From positions 62,001 to 126,000 of the forward strand of contig NZ_JAKIKY010000010.1 in the NCBI RefSeq assembly GCF_023349185.1: a DNA stretch of 64,000 bases. Reading direction: 5' to 3'. This document shows positions 34,078 through 43,143 of this stretch, in pieces. Source of the DNA: Shewanella aquimarina (GTDB lineage: Bacteria > Pseudomonadota > Gammaproteobacteria > Enterobacterales > Shewanellaceae). Numbering within the stretch: position 1 is the stretch's first letter; each line of letters begins with the position of its first letter. The translations under genes were made by a program, and so were the position numbers. The notes beneath the pieces were generated by a model. It ran no database searches and was not told the origin of the DNA. It was given only the letters and a program-made list of their open reading frames with translations.

Positions 34078-37000
34078 TTACTGCAGAGAAGTCGGTCTCA
34101 CCCGAACGATGCGCTGCAGCAAGGGCTCGAGCTCGCTCACAGGCATAGGCTTAGCAACAAGATAACCCTGCACGAAATCACAACCTAATCCCTGTAGGAA
34201 GCTACGTTGAGGCTCACTCTCCACCCCTTCGGCCACCAGGCGCATATCCAGACTCTGTCCCATGGTGATGATCGCCTTGATCAGGTTGGCATCTGCCCTG
34301 TCTTCCAGCATGTTGTCGACGAAGCTCTTGTCTATCTTGATCACTGAGATGGGGAACTGCTTTAAATAGCTCAAAGAAGAGTAGCCGGTGCCAAAATCAT
34401 CCAGATAGATCTCGACCCCCAGATGGCGAATCGCCGTCAGCGCCGCGAGGGATAGCTCGGTATCGGCCATCAGCATCGATTCGGTGATCTCTATATGGAT
34501 ATATTGAGGCGCCACATCATACTTCTGCAGCAGGCCGTTGAGCATACAGGCGAAATGGCTTGGGTCACCATGGGCCAGCTGGCGGCCAGAGACGTTGATC
34601 GCCATGTTGATCATAATCCCCTGGTTATGCCATTGACGCAGATCCCGCAGCGCCTGCTGGATCACCCACTCTCCGATAGGCTCGATCAGCCCAGTCTCCT
34701 CGGCGATGGGAATAAATTCATCGGGGGGGACCAAGCCCCGCTGCGGATGACGCCAACGCAGCAGGGCCTCGAGGGCTATGCCTTCACCGCTGCTGGTATC
34801 GACAATCGGCTGATAATGCAGGCAAAACTCATGTTGCAACACGGCGCTTCGCAGCGACTGCTCCAGAGTGATACGTGCCAACATGTTGTTGTTCATATCG
34901 GGCGAGAAGTAACCGAAGCAGTTGCGGCCATCTTGTTTTGCCTGATACATGGCTGTCTCGGCATTACGGGTCAGCACCTCGACACTGGTGCCGTTGCTGG
35001 GGTAGCAGCTGATACCGACGCTGGCGGAGATCAGCAACTCGTTGCGATTGATGCCGAAGGGCGATGACAGGTGCTGCAATATCTGCTTCGCCCGCAGCTC
35101 TATCTCGCCCTGATGTTTGGTGTGCCCCATAACCACCACAAACTCATCGCCGCTAAGCCGCGCCACGAAATCGTGCTGTTCCAACAGGGCTTCCAGCCTA
35201 GCCGCCGCCACCTGCAACAGCTCGTCACCCACAGCATGGCCATAGATGTCATTGATGTACTTAAATCTGTCCAGATCGATGAAGAGCACGGCCACCGAGC
35301 AACAACGTTGCTCCGCCAGCTGCAGCATCTGCGACAGACGCGAGGTATAAAGCTGACGATTAGGCAGGTTGGTCAGGGCATCATAGTTGGACTTGTACCA
35401 GATATCCTGTTCGTACTTCTTACGATTGCTGATATCCAGGAAGAGGCCGATATGCTGTACCACCCGCCCCTTGTCATCCTTAACCACGGTAATGGCTAGG
35501 TATTCGGGATAGATCTGGCCATTCTTACGCTTGTTCCAGATCTCCCCCTGCCACTTGCCGTACTGCTTGAGCGACTGCCACATCTGCTCGTAGAAGTGAT
35601 GAGGCTGCTGATGAGAATTAAGGATCGCCGGGCTGCGTCCCTTGACCTCCGCCAGGGTATAGCCGGTGATCTGGGTAAAGGCGGGGTTCACCGCCTCGAT
35701 CAGGTTATCCTTGTCGGTGACCACTATCCCTTCGGCGCAGTATTCAAACACTGCCGAGGCCAGGGAGAGTTCACGGTTGGCCTTCTGGCGCTCGCTCAAC
35801 ATGGCGTTGAGGGCCATCGCCATCTTGGCGACCTCGTCTCGCCCATCCACCGGCACTGACAGCTGCAGCTGAGTATTCTGGGCCATGCGCTGCATCAGAG
35901 AGGCTATGGTACCGATACGGGTCACCAGGTTGTTGACTATGAGGCGACCCAAGACGATCAAGAACAGAAAGTTGCACATGGCAGCCATGATACCGAGCAC
36001 CAAATAACCCAGCGCCTCACGCCCCTGCCGTTCCACCAACAAGGCAATATTGCCACTCAAGATCAGGCTGGCCTGATTCATCTGGCTCAAGGACTCACTG
36101 GCCAAGGCCCACCAGGCTTCGCTGGTCACCGCAGGGGGTTGATGCTGTAACAGTGACAGCGCCTCCAGCATAGGCTGCTCTTCCCTGACTAGCGGCAAGG
36201 GCCCGGTATTGCCTGACAACTTATGCTGGCGCTGAGCGTATATCGCCTCACGATATTGCGACACAGCGTTAGCAATTTGCTCTAACGCCTTACGCTGTAC
36301 CGATGTCACATAGGGTAACCCCTGTGCCTGACGCAGCGATTCCTGTATCGCCTGACGATCCTCTTCGAACAGCGTAATATTGGACGCCTCGCCTCCGAGC
36401 AGGTAATCCTGAAAGTGATCGATCAGGCCACCATACCCCAGCCTTTCCCGGATTCGATTGGCGAGCAGAATCAGGTTCACCTGCCCCCTCACCCGCTCCT
36501 TCATCAGAGCCAACTCCTGGGTCGCTTCATTGTCCAGGGTCTCCTGGATAAGCACGAGATCCGCCATGGAGGTCGTGGACAACAGCTCATGGAAGGCATC
36601 ATTCAGCTCATTTTCCATCGAATAGCCAGCAAGATAGGACTGATAATCCAGGCTATCGGCCGACAGCAGCCGGTTCAGCAAGTCTCTATCCTTGCCCGCA
36701 AGCTCCTGCAATTTAAGCATATGGATGAGATCGTTATAGGCCTTGGCGAGCAGGGTATTTTGCACCTGAGACTGGATCTGGGAGATGAGCACCAGGAGGT
36801 GCTGGGTAAACTCGCTGTAGAAGCTGAAACTGCCACTCTCCTTGAGCCTATCGACATCCTGACGCACCTCCTCCAGCCGCGCGGCGAGACTATGAATGGT
36901 ATCGACACTCTGTTGCAGGTTGACGCTGGGTCTATCTATCTCGCTCAGGGAAAGATGCAAGTTGGCAATATTGGGAGCATCGAGTAGCTCCTGAAACGCC

Positions 37001-37281
37001 TTTTCAGTCTGACGCCGCTGGGTCTGCAGCCGCCGTTCAAATCGCTCCCCCTTGCTGGCAATAAAACCGGCCGACAGGCCGCGTTCGTTCTGCAGAGCAT
37101 AAATCAGCTTCTGGGTCTGCTCTGTGATCATCACCCCAAGGGCATTACGTTGAGCCGTCTGCTGCCGCTCGATCAGATCGAACATGCGCAAGCAGCCGAA
37201 GATCAGCAGCAACAACATGGGGATAGTCGCCAGCAAGATTAATTTCTGGCTCAAACTATACCGGTTCAGCATAGATGACAT
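34078..37281 (-). CDS. NIT-HAMP-PAS-GGDEF-EAL cyclic-di-GMP signalling protein
   Basis: 1067 residues, inner membrane. Order: TM near 14-33; periplasmic helical NIT-type (nitrate/nitrite-sensing) domain about 60-300, with the typical LIYALQNERGLSAGFIASKG; TM near 424-446; HAMP to about 500; PAS about 510-620 (ITGYTLAEVKGRSPAILNS); GGDEF about 635-795 with SGDEF in place of GGDEF; EAL about 810-1055 with intact EALLRWR, EITESM, LDDFGTGYSSL and FVQGY. The phosphodiesterase half looks active; the SGDEF site may be active or GTP-sensing. Its tail ends 7 bp before MITE copy B. Signal identity (nitrate/nitrite) is inferred from domain family. Confidence 0.88.
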   Translation of the reverse strand: MSSMLNRYSLSQKLILLATIPMLLLLIFGCLRMFDLIERQQTAQRNALGVMITEQTQKLIYALQNERGLSAGFIASKGERFERRLQTQRRQTEKAFQELLDAPNIANLHLSLSEIDRPSVNLQQSVDTIHSLAARLEEVRQDVDRLKESGSFSFYSEFTQHLLVLISQIQSQVQNTLLAKAYNDLIHMLKLQELAGKDRDLLNRLLSADSLDYQSYLAGYSMENELNDAFHELLSTTSMADLVLIQETLDNEATQELALMKERVRGQVNLILLANRIRERLGYGGLIDHFQDYLLGGEASNITLFEEDRQAIQESLRQAQGLPYVTSVQRKALEQIANAVSQYREAIYAQRQHKLSGNTGPLPLVREEQPMLEALSLLQHQPPAVTSEAWWALASESLSQMNQASLILSGNIALLVERQGREALGYLVLGIMAAMCNFLFLIVLGRLIVNNLVTRIGTIASLMQRMAQNTQLQLSVPVDGRDEVAKMAMALNAMLSERQKANRELSLASAVFEYCAEGIVVTDKDNLIEAVNPAFTQITGYTLAEVKGRSPAILNSHQQPHHFYEQMWQSLKQYGKWQGEIWNKRKNGQIYPEYLAITVVKDDKGRVVQHIGLFLDISNRKKYEQDIWYKSNYDALTNLPNRQLYTSRLSQMLQLAEQRCCSVAVLFIDLDRFKYINDIYGHAVGDELLQVAAARLEALLEQHDFVARLSGDEFVVVMGHTKHQGEIELRAKQILQHLSSPFGINRNELLISASVGISCYPSNGTSVEVLTRNAETAMYQAKQDGRNCFGYFSPDMNNNMLARITLEQSLRSAVLQHEFCLHYQPIVDTSSGEGIALEALLRWRHPQRGLVPPDEFIPIAEETGLIEPIGEWVIQQALRDLRQWHNQGIMINMAINVSGRQLAHGDPSHFACMLNGLLQKYDVAPQYIHIEITESMLMADTELSLAALTAIRHLGVEIYLDDFGTGYSSLSYLKQFPISVIKIDKSFVDNMLEDRADANLIKAIITMGQSLDMRLVAEGVESEPQRSFLQGLGCDFVQGYLVAKPMPVSELEPLLQRIVRVRPTSLQ

Positions 37282-37650
37282 CTAAAGCGCTCCTTGCTCG
37301 ACAATCACAAAAGCAGACACGAGGGAATTAGGGTCTGAGAGTAGTAACATAGCCTAAGGCCCGGCGTCACACCTATTTAACCAAAGTCTAATCTAGGTCA
37401 CGAAATTGACGGATCTATGGCGCAATATCCAATAAGCCTTTATTTTTTATTAACATTTAAATTGGTAGGAAGATTTGGTGAGAACGACTTTGGGCCCCAG
37501 CTACCTAAGCTGGCACAGGTTTTGACAAACCAGAAGACGGTTAACAGGGAGATTTTTGCGTCCTAATAATAAACAAAGAGCCAATATATGACTCTTTGTT
37601 CACTATAGATACTCAATAGAGTCCACAAATGTGAACCGACGAGCGTCGAA
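37282..37650. other. Intergenic region, GGDEF/EAL gene / ribB
   Basis: 369 bp of AT-rich DNA. It holds the promoter of the GGDEF/EAL gene and the ribB terminator (37565-37600), plus a small hairpin CCAGCT...AGCTGG near 37497-37513. No gene seen. Confidence 0.45.
37565..37600 (-). terminator. Terminator after ribB
   Basis: AACAAAGAG (37572-37580) pairs with CTCTTTGTT (37592-37600); on the minus strand a T-rich TTTATTATT follows. It lies about 50 bp past the ribB stop. Confidence 0.65.
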
Positions 37651-38304
37651 TTAGCTCGCCTGTTCGAGTAGCGACTTGCGATAGCAGACGATATCTTCGA
37701 TGGTCAGCACAGGCATCTTATGCTGCTCGCCGAAGGCGATGATCTCAGGCAGACGGGCCATGGTGCCATCGACATTGGTCACTTCACACAACACACCGGC
37801 CGGCTTGAGCCCGGCCAGTTTCATCAGATCGATCGTACCCTCGGTGTGGCCGCGACGCGTCAATACGCCACCTGGCTGTGCCCGTAGTGGGTAGACATGG
37901 CCAGGACGCGCCAGATCGCTCGGTTTGGCATCATCGGCAATGGCGGCCTTGATGGTCGTCACGCGATCGGCCGCCGACACCCCTGTGGTTACCCCCACCT
38001 TGGCCTCGATGCTCACGGTAAAGGCGGTGCCATACTGGCTGGAGTTGTCTGCCACCATGGGGGGGAGATCCAGCTGTTTCACGCGCTCGTCAGTGAGACA
38101 GAGACAGACGATGCCGCTGCATTCACGGATCAACAGTGCCATCTGCGCCTGGGTCAGGTGTTCTGCGCTATAAATAAGATCCCCTTCGTTTTCACGATCT
38201 TCATCGTCGACCACCAGCACGCCTTGACCGGCCCTTAGCGCGGCTAAGGCAGCTTCGACACGAGTGATGGCATCACCAAAGGGAGAAAGTAGAGACTGAT
38301 TCAT
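37651..38304 (-). CDS. ribB: RibB, 3,4-dihydroxy-2-butanone-4-phosphate synthase
   Basis: 217 residues, the size of E. coli RibB. It converts ribulose 5-phosphate to the four-carbon precursor of riboflavin. Seen are [17 protein letters not shown] near residue 33 (acidic metal-binding loop), SGIVCLCL, and the [10 protein letters not shown] and [16 protein letters not shown] blocks. No GTP cyclohydrolase II domain is fused. Expression is probably controlled by the FMN riboswitch in its leader, as is common for ribB in gammaproteobacteria. Confidence 0.95.
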   Translation of the reverse strand: MNQSLLSPFGDAITRVEAALAALRAGQGVLVVDDEDRENEGDLIYSAEHLTQAQMALLIRECSGIVCLCLTDERVKQLDLPPMVADNSSQYGTAFTVSIEAKVGVTTGVSAADRVTTIKAAIADDAKPSDLARPGHVYPLRAQPGGVLTRRGHTEGTIDLMKLAGLKPAGVLCEVTNVDGTMARLPEIIAFGEQHKMPVLTIEDIVCYRKSLLEQAS

Positions 38305-38374
38305 GGTTAAATCCTTAGTAAGACTAATAAAATGGTTTTTCCAGAATCAGGGCATACAGAAAATGGCGCGCCTT

Positions 38375-38390
38375 GAGATAAAATTATCTC
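38375..38390 (-). promoter_or_regulatory. Hairpin in the ribB leader, likely riboswitch expression platform
   Basis: GAGATAA/TTATCTC form a 7-bp stem with outer pairs from GGCG/CGCC nearby, followed on the minus strand by ATTTTC. It lies between the FMN aptamer and the ribB start and may act as an attenuator or a ribosome-site sequestering stem. Confidence 0.4.
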
Positions 38391-38468
38391 GGCTCGCCGA
38401 ATAAGAGGTGTGCAGGCACGAGAAAAGCAGGGGCTTGGCCTCATCTTCTCGCAGTCACGCTATCTTAT

Positions 38469-38662
38469 ATTCTCTTTCATCCGGACTTAGTGCACTAGGT
38501 GCTCATTACCGTCGGCTCTGGAATAGATTGCTTGGCGCGCACTTCACCAGATCTGCTGACCCTAGTTGCAAACTAATACCTAGATGCAAATAGGCGCTCG
38601 CGGGCTGACAACCCGAATGGATTGATCACCGCCGGTGGGGAGTCTCACCCCGCCCTGAGAAT
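38469..38662 (-). ncRNA. FMN riboswitch (RFN element) in the ribB leader
   Basis: Read on the minus strand, the aptamer landmarks appear in order: ATTCTCAGGGCGGGGTGAGA, then CCCCACCGGCGGT, AGCCCGCGAGCGCC, GATCTGGTG, TTCCAGAGCCGACGGT, and AGTCCGGATGAAAGAGAAT. The ends ATTCTC and GAGAAT close the basal stem. These are the conserved blocks of the FMN aptamer, which lowers riboflavin gene expression when FMN binds. A longer than usual variable arm lies between the third and fourth blocks. Confidence 0.95.
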
Positions 38663-38805
38663 GTACTCTCCGTCGATGGAAAGCGTGGCTATGTTGCGCC
38701 TAAATCCATCAAAGTACAAGCGTCAGGGGTGACAAATATAAGCCAGATCACCTAAGCTCTTGCTCCAGCACCCGCTCACTTTCGATTCAGAATAAGGTCA
38801 GTCCT

Positions 38806-40863
38806 ATGTCAGGGATAACTCCTCCTATCGCCCGCAAACAGCCTCATGTACTCAAGCACCATGGCGATGAGCGTATCGATGACTACTATTGGCTTAGGGA
38901 CGATGACCGTCAGTCCCCCGAGGTACTGGCGCACCTAGCGGCGGAAAACCGCTACCATAAGGCCTGCTTCGCCCCCTTCGAGTCGTTGCAACAGACACTG
39001 TTTCAGGAGCTGGTTGGCCGTGTGGACAAGGATGAGTCCAGCGTCCCCTATCGCTGGCATGGGCATTGGTACTATAAGCGCTACCGGGGAGACGACGAGT
39101 ACCCCCTGTTTGGCCGTAAGCGAGCGTTAGAGGGCGAAGAGCAGCTGCTGTTAGATGCCAACGAGCGCGCCGAGGGTAAGGAGTTTTATAGCCTGGGCGG
39201 CTTGAGCGTCAGCCCAGATGAAACCCTGCTGGCGATCAGCGAAGACACCCTGAGTCGCCGCATCTATACCATCCGCATCAAACGACTCGACCAAGAGAGC
39301 TGGCTCGAGGACAGCCTAACCGACACAGACGGCGAAATCGTCTGGGCCAACGACAACAAACACCTCTTCTATATCGCCAAGGATCCGCAAACCCTGCTGG
39401 GCAACCGTGTCTATTGCCACCGTTTGGGCGATCCCCAGGCTAATGACCGTCTGGTTTATCAGGAAACAGACGACAGCTTCTATCTGTCGATCGGCAAGAG
39501 CCTGGATGAGTCGCGTATCGTGCTCACTCATGAGAGCACGCTCACCAGCGAGGTCTCTGTGTTGGATGCCCAGCAGGCCGAGGGACACTTTAAGCCGCTG
39601 CTGCCGCGCGAGACGGGTCACGAATATTCGGTGGCCAAGCGGGGCGATGAGTATTACATACTGACCAATTGGCAGGCGGTAAATTTCCGGCTGATGAAGG
39701 CGCTCGAGTCGAGCTTCGCCGACAAGCACAGCTGGCAGGAGATACTCCCGGCAGACGAGTCGCGGCGCCTGGAAGATCTCCTGGTACTGAAAGACTATTT
39801 GGTGGTGCAGTATCGCCAGCAGGGACTGAGCCAGATCCTTATACAGCCCGACGACGCCCCGGCCTATGAACTCAGCTTCGACGATGCCGCCTACGTGGTG
39901 GGGCTGGACGTGAATCCAACCCAGGACAGCCATTATCTGCGTATCTACTATGCCAGCCCATCGACGCCGGAATCTATCTACCAGGTAGATCTCACCCAGG
40001 CAACGCCGAGGCAACTGCTGAAACAGGAACGGGTGCTCGGCAACTTCGATAGCCAGCACTACCAGACCGAGCGACTGTTCATCGACGCCCGAGATGGCGC
40101 CAAGGTGCCCGTAACCCTGGTCTATCGTAAGGACAGATTCCGCCAGGATGGCAGCAACCCCTTGTATCAATATGGCTATGGCGCCTACGGCTACACCATA
40201 GAGCCCGACTTCGACAGCGCCATCCTCAGCCTGCTGGATCGCGGCTTCGTCTATGCCGTCGCCCACATTCGCGGCGGTGAAATGCTGGGGCGCCCCTGGT
40301 ACGATGCCGGTCGCCTGATGCAGAAACAGAACAGTTTCAATGACTTTATCGACGTCACCCAGGCCCTGGTGAAGCTAGGTTACTGCGCCCGGGATAAGGT
40401 GGTCGCCAGTGGCGGCAGTGCCGGTGGCCTGCTGATGGGTGCGGTGATCAATCAGGCACCGCAGCATTATTTCGCCGTGGCGGCGCACGTTCCCTTCATC
40501 GATGTGGTCACCACCATGCTAGACGAGTCCCTGCCCCTCACCACCAACGAATATGACGAATGGGGTAACCCGAATCAGGCCAAGGCCTACCGCTACATGT
40601 TGAGCTACTCCCCCTACGACAACATCTGCCGCCAGGCCTACCCACACCTGCTGGTCACCACTGGCCTGCATGACTCTCAGGTACAGTATTTCGAGCCCGC
40701 CAAGTGGGTGGCTAAACTCAGAGAGCTCAAACAAGACGACCATCTATTACTGTTTCATATCGACATGGAGGCAGGTCACGGCGGCAAGAGCGGCCGTTAT
40801 CGCCACTATGAAGATACGGCCGAAGAGTATGCCTTCTTCCTCGGCCTGTTAGGGATGGCCTAA
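38806..40863 (+). CDS. ptrB: Oligopeptidase B (S9A serine peptidase)
   Basis: 685 residues, matching the family size. It cleaves short peptides after Arg or Lys in the cytoplasm. The N-terminal seven-bladed propeller (residues about 70-400) starts after the DDYYWLRDDDR landmark. The alpha/beta-hydrolase domain has YGYGAYGYTIEPDF, HIRGGEMLGRPWYD, nucleophile Ser in ASGGSAGGLLMG (near 536), Asp in GLHDSQVQY (near 621) and His in MEAGHGGKSGR (near 656). No signal peptide. AAGG lies 9 bp before the ATG. The GIY-YIG gene starts one base after its stop, so they are likely one operon. Confidence 0.93.
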   Translation: MSGITPPIARKQPHVLKHHGDERIDDYYWLRDDDRQSPEVLAHLAAENRYHKACFAPFESLQQTLFQELVGRVDKDESSVPYRWHGHWYYKRYRGDDEYPLFGRKRALEGEEQLLLDANERAEGKEFYSLGGLSVSPDETLLAISEDTLSRRIYTIRIKRLDQESWLEDSLTDTDGEIVWANDNKHLFYIAKDPQTLLGNRVYCHRLGDPQANDRLVYQETDDSFYLSIGKSLDESRIVLTHESTLTSEVSVLDAQQAEGHFKPLLPRETGHEYSVAKRGDEYYILTNWQAVNFRLMKALESSFADKHSWQEILPADESRRLEDLLVLKDYLVVQYRQQGLSQILIQPDDAPAYELSFDDAAYVVGLDVNPTQDSHYLRIYYASPSTPESIYQVDLTQATPRQLLKQERVLGNFDSQHYQTERLFIDARDGAKVPVTLVYRKDRFRQDGSNPLYQYGYGAYGYTIEPDFDSAILSLLDRGFVYAVAHIRGGEMLGRPWYDAGRLMQKQNSFNDFIDVTQALVKLGYCARDKVVASGGSAGGLLMGAVINQAPQHYFAVAAHVPFIDVVTTMLDESLPLTTNEYDEWGNPNQAKAYRYMLSYSPYDNICRQAYPHLLVTTGLHDSQVQYFEPAKWVAKLRELKQDDHLLLFHIDMEAGHGGKSGRYRHYEDTAEEYAFFLGLLGMA

Positions 40864-40864
40864 G

Positions 40865-41158
40865 ATGACACAAGAAGCGATGAGCGCAGGGTCTTGGAGC
40901 CTCTACATGATCCGCTGCGCCAACGGCCACCTCTACACGGGGATCACCACAGATATCGATCGCCGCTTCAAGGAGCATAGTGACAATGGCCCCAAGACCG
41001 CCAAGTATCTCAGGGGCAAGGGGCCACTGACCCTGGTCTATCGTGAACGGGTCGGCAGTCGCTCGGCAGCCCTGAAGCGGGAGATCGCCGTGAAAAGGCT
41101 CACAAAAGCGCAAAAAGTTGCGCTAATACACTTTGATTCAAATGATGAAAACCCGTAG
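40865..41158 (+). CDS. GIY-YIG nuclease-superfamily protein (UPF0213, YhbQ-like)
   Basis: 97 residues. SLYMIRCANGHLYTGITTDIDRR carries the GIY-YIG core (LYMIRC...LYTGIT) and Arg of the active site, followed by HSDNGPKTAKYLRGKGPL and KREIAVKRLTKAQK. This matches the single-domain UPF0213/YhbQ family, which has weak structure-specific nuclease activity in some members. ATG begins one base after the ptrB stop. Biological role here is unknown. Confidence 0.88.
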   Translation: MTQEAMSAGSWSLYMIRCANGHLYTGITTDIDRRFKEHSDNGPKTAKYLRGKGPLTLVYRERVGSRSAALKREIAVKRLTKAQKVALIHFDSNDENP

Positions 41159-41229
41159 AAAATGCAAGGGAAAGCAGCTGTAAATCATAGGCTAAAACCA
41201 GAACAAACCAGCGCGACTCGGTCCAACAA

Positions 41230-41252
41230 GATGTAAACCCAGGTTTTACATC
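41230..41252. promoter_or_regulatory. Palindrome upstream of the first PAP2 gene
   Basis: GATGTAAACC and GGTTTTACATC form an inverted repeat with a 2-bp centre and one extra T. It lies about 70 bp before the ATG of the PAP2 gene and could be an operator or a small hairpin. Confidence 0.35.
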
Positions 41253-41320
41253 GGGTTAAACGCCTTTACTTACCCATAACAAACCACTATCGTAGGCGGG
41301 CGCGTTTATGTGGAAAGACT

Positions 41321-42157
41321 ATGAATTTACAACAACAAGCAAAGGCGATGGGAATGCCTGCGCAAGACAAGTACCAGGGACGCGGCTTTATTGGGTTACT
41401 CTTGTTTCTACTTTGTCTACACCTCTTAGTGTTAGACGCCTCGAACAATCTATCCCTATTTAGATTCTTTAACGGCATTGCGGCCTACGCACCCGCCGAT
41501 CTCCTCCTGCTGATCACAGATCTCGGCAATGGCGTCACCCTTGGGGTGATCACTCTCTGCTGCCTGGTGAAACGTCCGGAGCTCCTGCTCAGGGTCGTCA
41601 TCGCCAGCGTGCTGTCGCTGATCATAGTGCCCCTGCTGAAGCAGACCTTCGATGCTCCTCGTCCGGCCGTGTTGCTGGAGACTCTCAATATTGTCGGCGA
41701 GATCCGCCTCAAACACAGTTTCCCGTCAGGCCATACCGCCACCGCCTTCCTGTTTGCCGGCACCCTCTTCTTCGCCTTTAGGCAGACGCAGATCAAATGC
41801 CTAGCAATCGGCTTCGCCAGCCTGGTGGGACTGTCGCGTATCGTTGTCGGTGCGCACTGGCCACAGGATGTGATCATGGGCGCCTTCGTCGGCCTCTTCT
41901 GCGCCTACGCAGCGGCCCATTGCCCTCTGGTCAAGCTAAGCCAGTTACACAAGGCGCTGATCATGGCCTTCCTCTGGTTGGTACTCGTGATATGCGAACT
42001 GGATAAGAGTTTCGATAAAGATCTTATCTGGCCGATACTCATGCTCAGGTGGGGCCTGATCGCCACTGCCGCTATGTTGATCTGGCGCGAATATGGTGCC
42101 ATGTATCGCACCAAGGCGTTGGCAGGCATTGCAAGGTTAACCACCCAAAAGGCGTAA
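41321..42157 (+). CDS. PAP2-family membrane phosphatase, first of a tandem pair
   Basis: 278 residues with about six membrane helices. The three PAP2 motifs are intact: KQTFDAPRP (K-x6-RP), HSFPSGHTATA (PSGH) and SRIVVGAHWPQDV (SR-x5-H-x3-D). Such enzymes dephosphorylate membrane lipids (phosphatidic acid, undecaprenyl pyrophosphate) or lipid A on the periplasmic face; which one applies here cannot be read. GGAAAGACT precedes the ATG. It shares layout and many residues with the next gene (for example FRFFNGIAAYAP/FHAINGLSPKVP and RRPEL), pointing to duplication. Confidence 0.88.
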   Translation: MNLQQQAKAMGMPAQDKYQGRGFIGLLLFLLCLHLLVLDASNNLSLFRFFNGIAAYAPADLLLLITDLGNGVTLGVITLCCLVKRPELLLRVVIASVLSLIIVPLLKQTFDAPRPAVLLETLNIVGEIRLKHSFPSGHTATAFLFAGTLFFAFRQTQIKCLAIGFASLVGLSRIVVGAHWPQDVIMGAFVGLFCAYAAAHCPLVKLSQLHKALIMAFLWLVLVICELDKSFDKDLIWPILMLRWGLIATAAMLIWREYGAMYRTKALAGIARLTTQKA

Positions 42158-42161
42158 GACT

Positions 42162-42187
42162 TTCACCAAGATTCACGCTTTCTTCAC
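42162..42187 (+). promoter_or_regulatory. Three spaced TTCAC boxes upstream of the second PAP2 gene
   Basis: TTCAC occurs at 42162, 42172 and 42183, spaced 10 and 11 bp, as for direct-repeat sites of OmpR/PhoB-type response regulators. It is followed by the hairpin CTTAGGAG/CTCCTAAG (42189-42217). Which regulator would bind is unknown. Confidence 0.4.
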
Positions 42188-42188
42188 A

Positions 42189-42217
42189 CTTAGGAGCCTA
42201 CACTGGGGACTCCTAAG
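42189..42217 (+). other. Hairpin just before the second PAP2 start
   Basis: CTTAGGAG (42189-42196) and CTCCTAAG (42210-42217) form an 8-bp stem with a 13-base loop. It ends 4 bp before the AGAGG ribosome site of the gene. No T run follows, so it is a leader structure rather than a terminator. Confidence 0.5.
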
Positions 42218-42232
42218 ATGAAGAGGTGTGCC

Positions 42233-43054
42233 ATGTTCAGACTGACCCAGGCTCAGAACGCCAGGGAAACCTCCCTGATGATGACCACAGATCGCAGCCG
42301 CTATGGCGCCCTGCTACTGCTGGTCAGCATGCTCATGCTCCTCTGCCTGAATCAGGTTCTTAACCTTAACCTCTTTCATGCCATCAACGGCCTCTCGCCC
42401 AAGGTGCCGCAGTGGCTACAGCTCGCAATTACAGATCTCGGCCACGGCAGCACACTGGGCACTATCGTACTCATCTGCCTGCTGCGTCGCCCCGAGCTGA
42501 TGCCGCGAGTGCTGACCGCCAGCCTGCTGTCGATGATCTTAGTCCCCCTGCTGAAACAGTATTTCGATGCCCCCAGACCGGCGGCGGCCCTGGATTTTCT
42601 CTATATCGTCGGCGAGACACGCCTGCACCACAGCTTTCCCTCGGGCCACAGCACCAGCGCCTTCCTGTTTGCCGGCACCTTACTCATGGTCATGCGAGAT
42701 AAGAAGAGCAAGTGGGCGTTGCTGATGGGGGCTGACATGGTGGCGCTATCACGCATCTTGGTGGGTGCCCATTGGCCGGTAGACGTCCTGGCTGGCGCCT
42801 TATTGGGACTAAGTTGCGCCTACGTTGCCTCCTATATCCCCTTGGTGCGTATGTCGCCTAAGCGTTGGGGAGTAATGGCAGGCGTACTGCTGATCACACT
42901 GCTGGCATGCCAATACAAGGAAACCTCTTCGCAGATGGCCTGGCAGATCATCGGTCTGCGCTGGGGACTCCTGCTGCTTGCCAGCATCTTGGTGATCCGC
43001 CAATATCTGCAAGCTCGCCAGCCTTTGGCGCCGCGTAAGCTAGCCAGAGCCTGA
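42233..43054 (+). CDS. PAP2-family membrane phosphatase, second of a tandem pair
   Basis: 273 residues from ATG 42233, which has AGAGG 7 bp upstream; ATG 42218 would add five residues but its ribosome site is weak. The motifs KQYFDAPRP, HSFPSGHSTSA and SRILVGAHWPVDV are intact. It is similar to the preceding gene in length, helix layout and motif context. Its own upstream TTCAC boxes and hairpin suggest separate regulation from copy one. Substrate unknown; periplasmic-facing lipid phosphate hydrolysis expected. Confidence 0.87.
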   Translation: MFRLTQAQNARETSLMMTTDRSRYGALLLLVSMLMLLCLNQVLNLNLFHAINGLSPKVPQWLQLAITDLGHGSTLGTIVLICLLRRPELMPRVLTASLLSMILVPLLKQYFDAPRPAAALDFLYIVGETRLHHSFPSGHSTSAFLFAGTLLMVMRDKKSKWALLMGADMVALSRILVGAHWPVDVLAGALLGLSCAYVASYIPLVRMSPKRWGVMAGVLLITLLACQYKETSSQMAWQIIGLRWGLLLLASILVIRQYLQARQPLAPRKLARA

Positions 43055-43085
43055 CCCCAGGTTTCAGGTTTAAAGGGTGGGCATC

Positions 43086-43122
43086 GGCTAATCCCTAGGT
43101 TCGTGCGACCCCGAGATTAGCC
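43086..43122. other. Intergenic hairpin between PAP2 and DUF4097 genes
   Basis: GGCTAATC (43086-43093) pairs with GATTAGCC (43115-43122); the loop holds a smaller GGT/ACC arm. It sits between convergent genes and may terminate either, but lacks a T run. Confidence 0.5.
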
Positions 43123-43143
43123 TCTGCGCCGGGAAGTCCTGGC

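Noticed and set aside
43086-43122. tRNA-like fold near GGTTCGTGCGACC
   Set aside because: The hairpin has no acceptor, D or anticodon arm and no CCA; only a chance resemblance to a T-loop.
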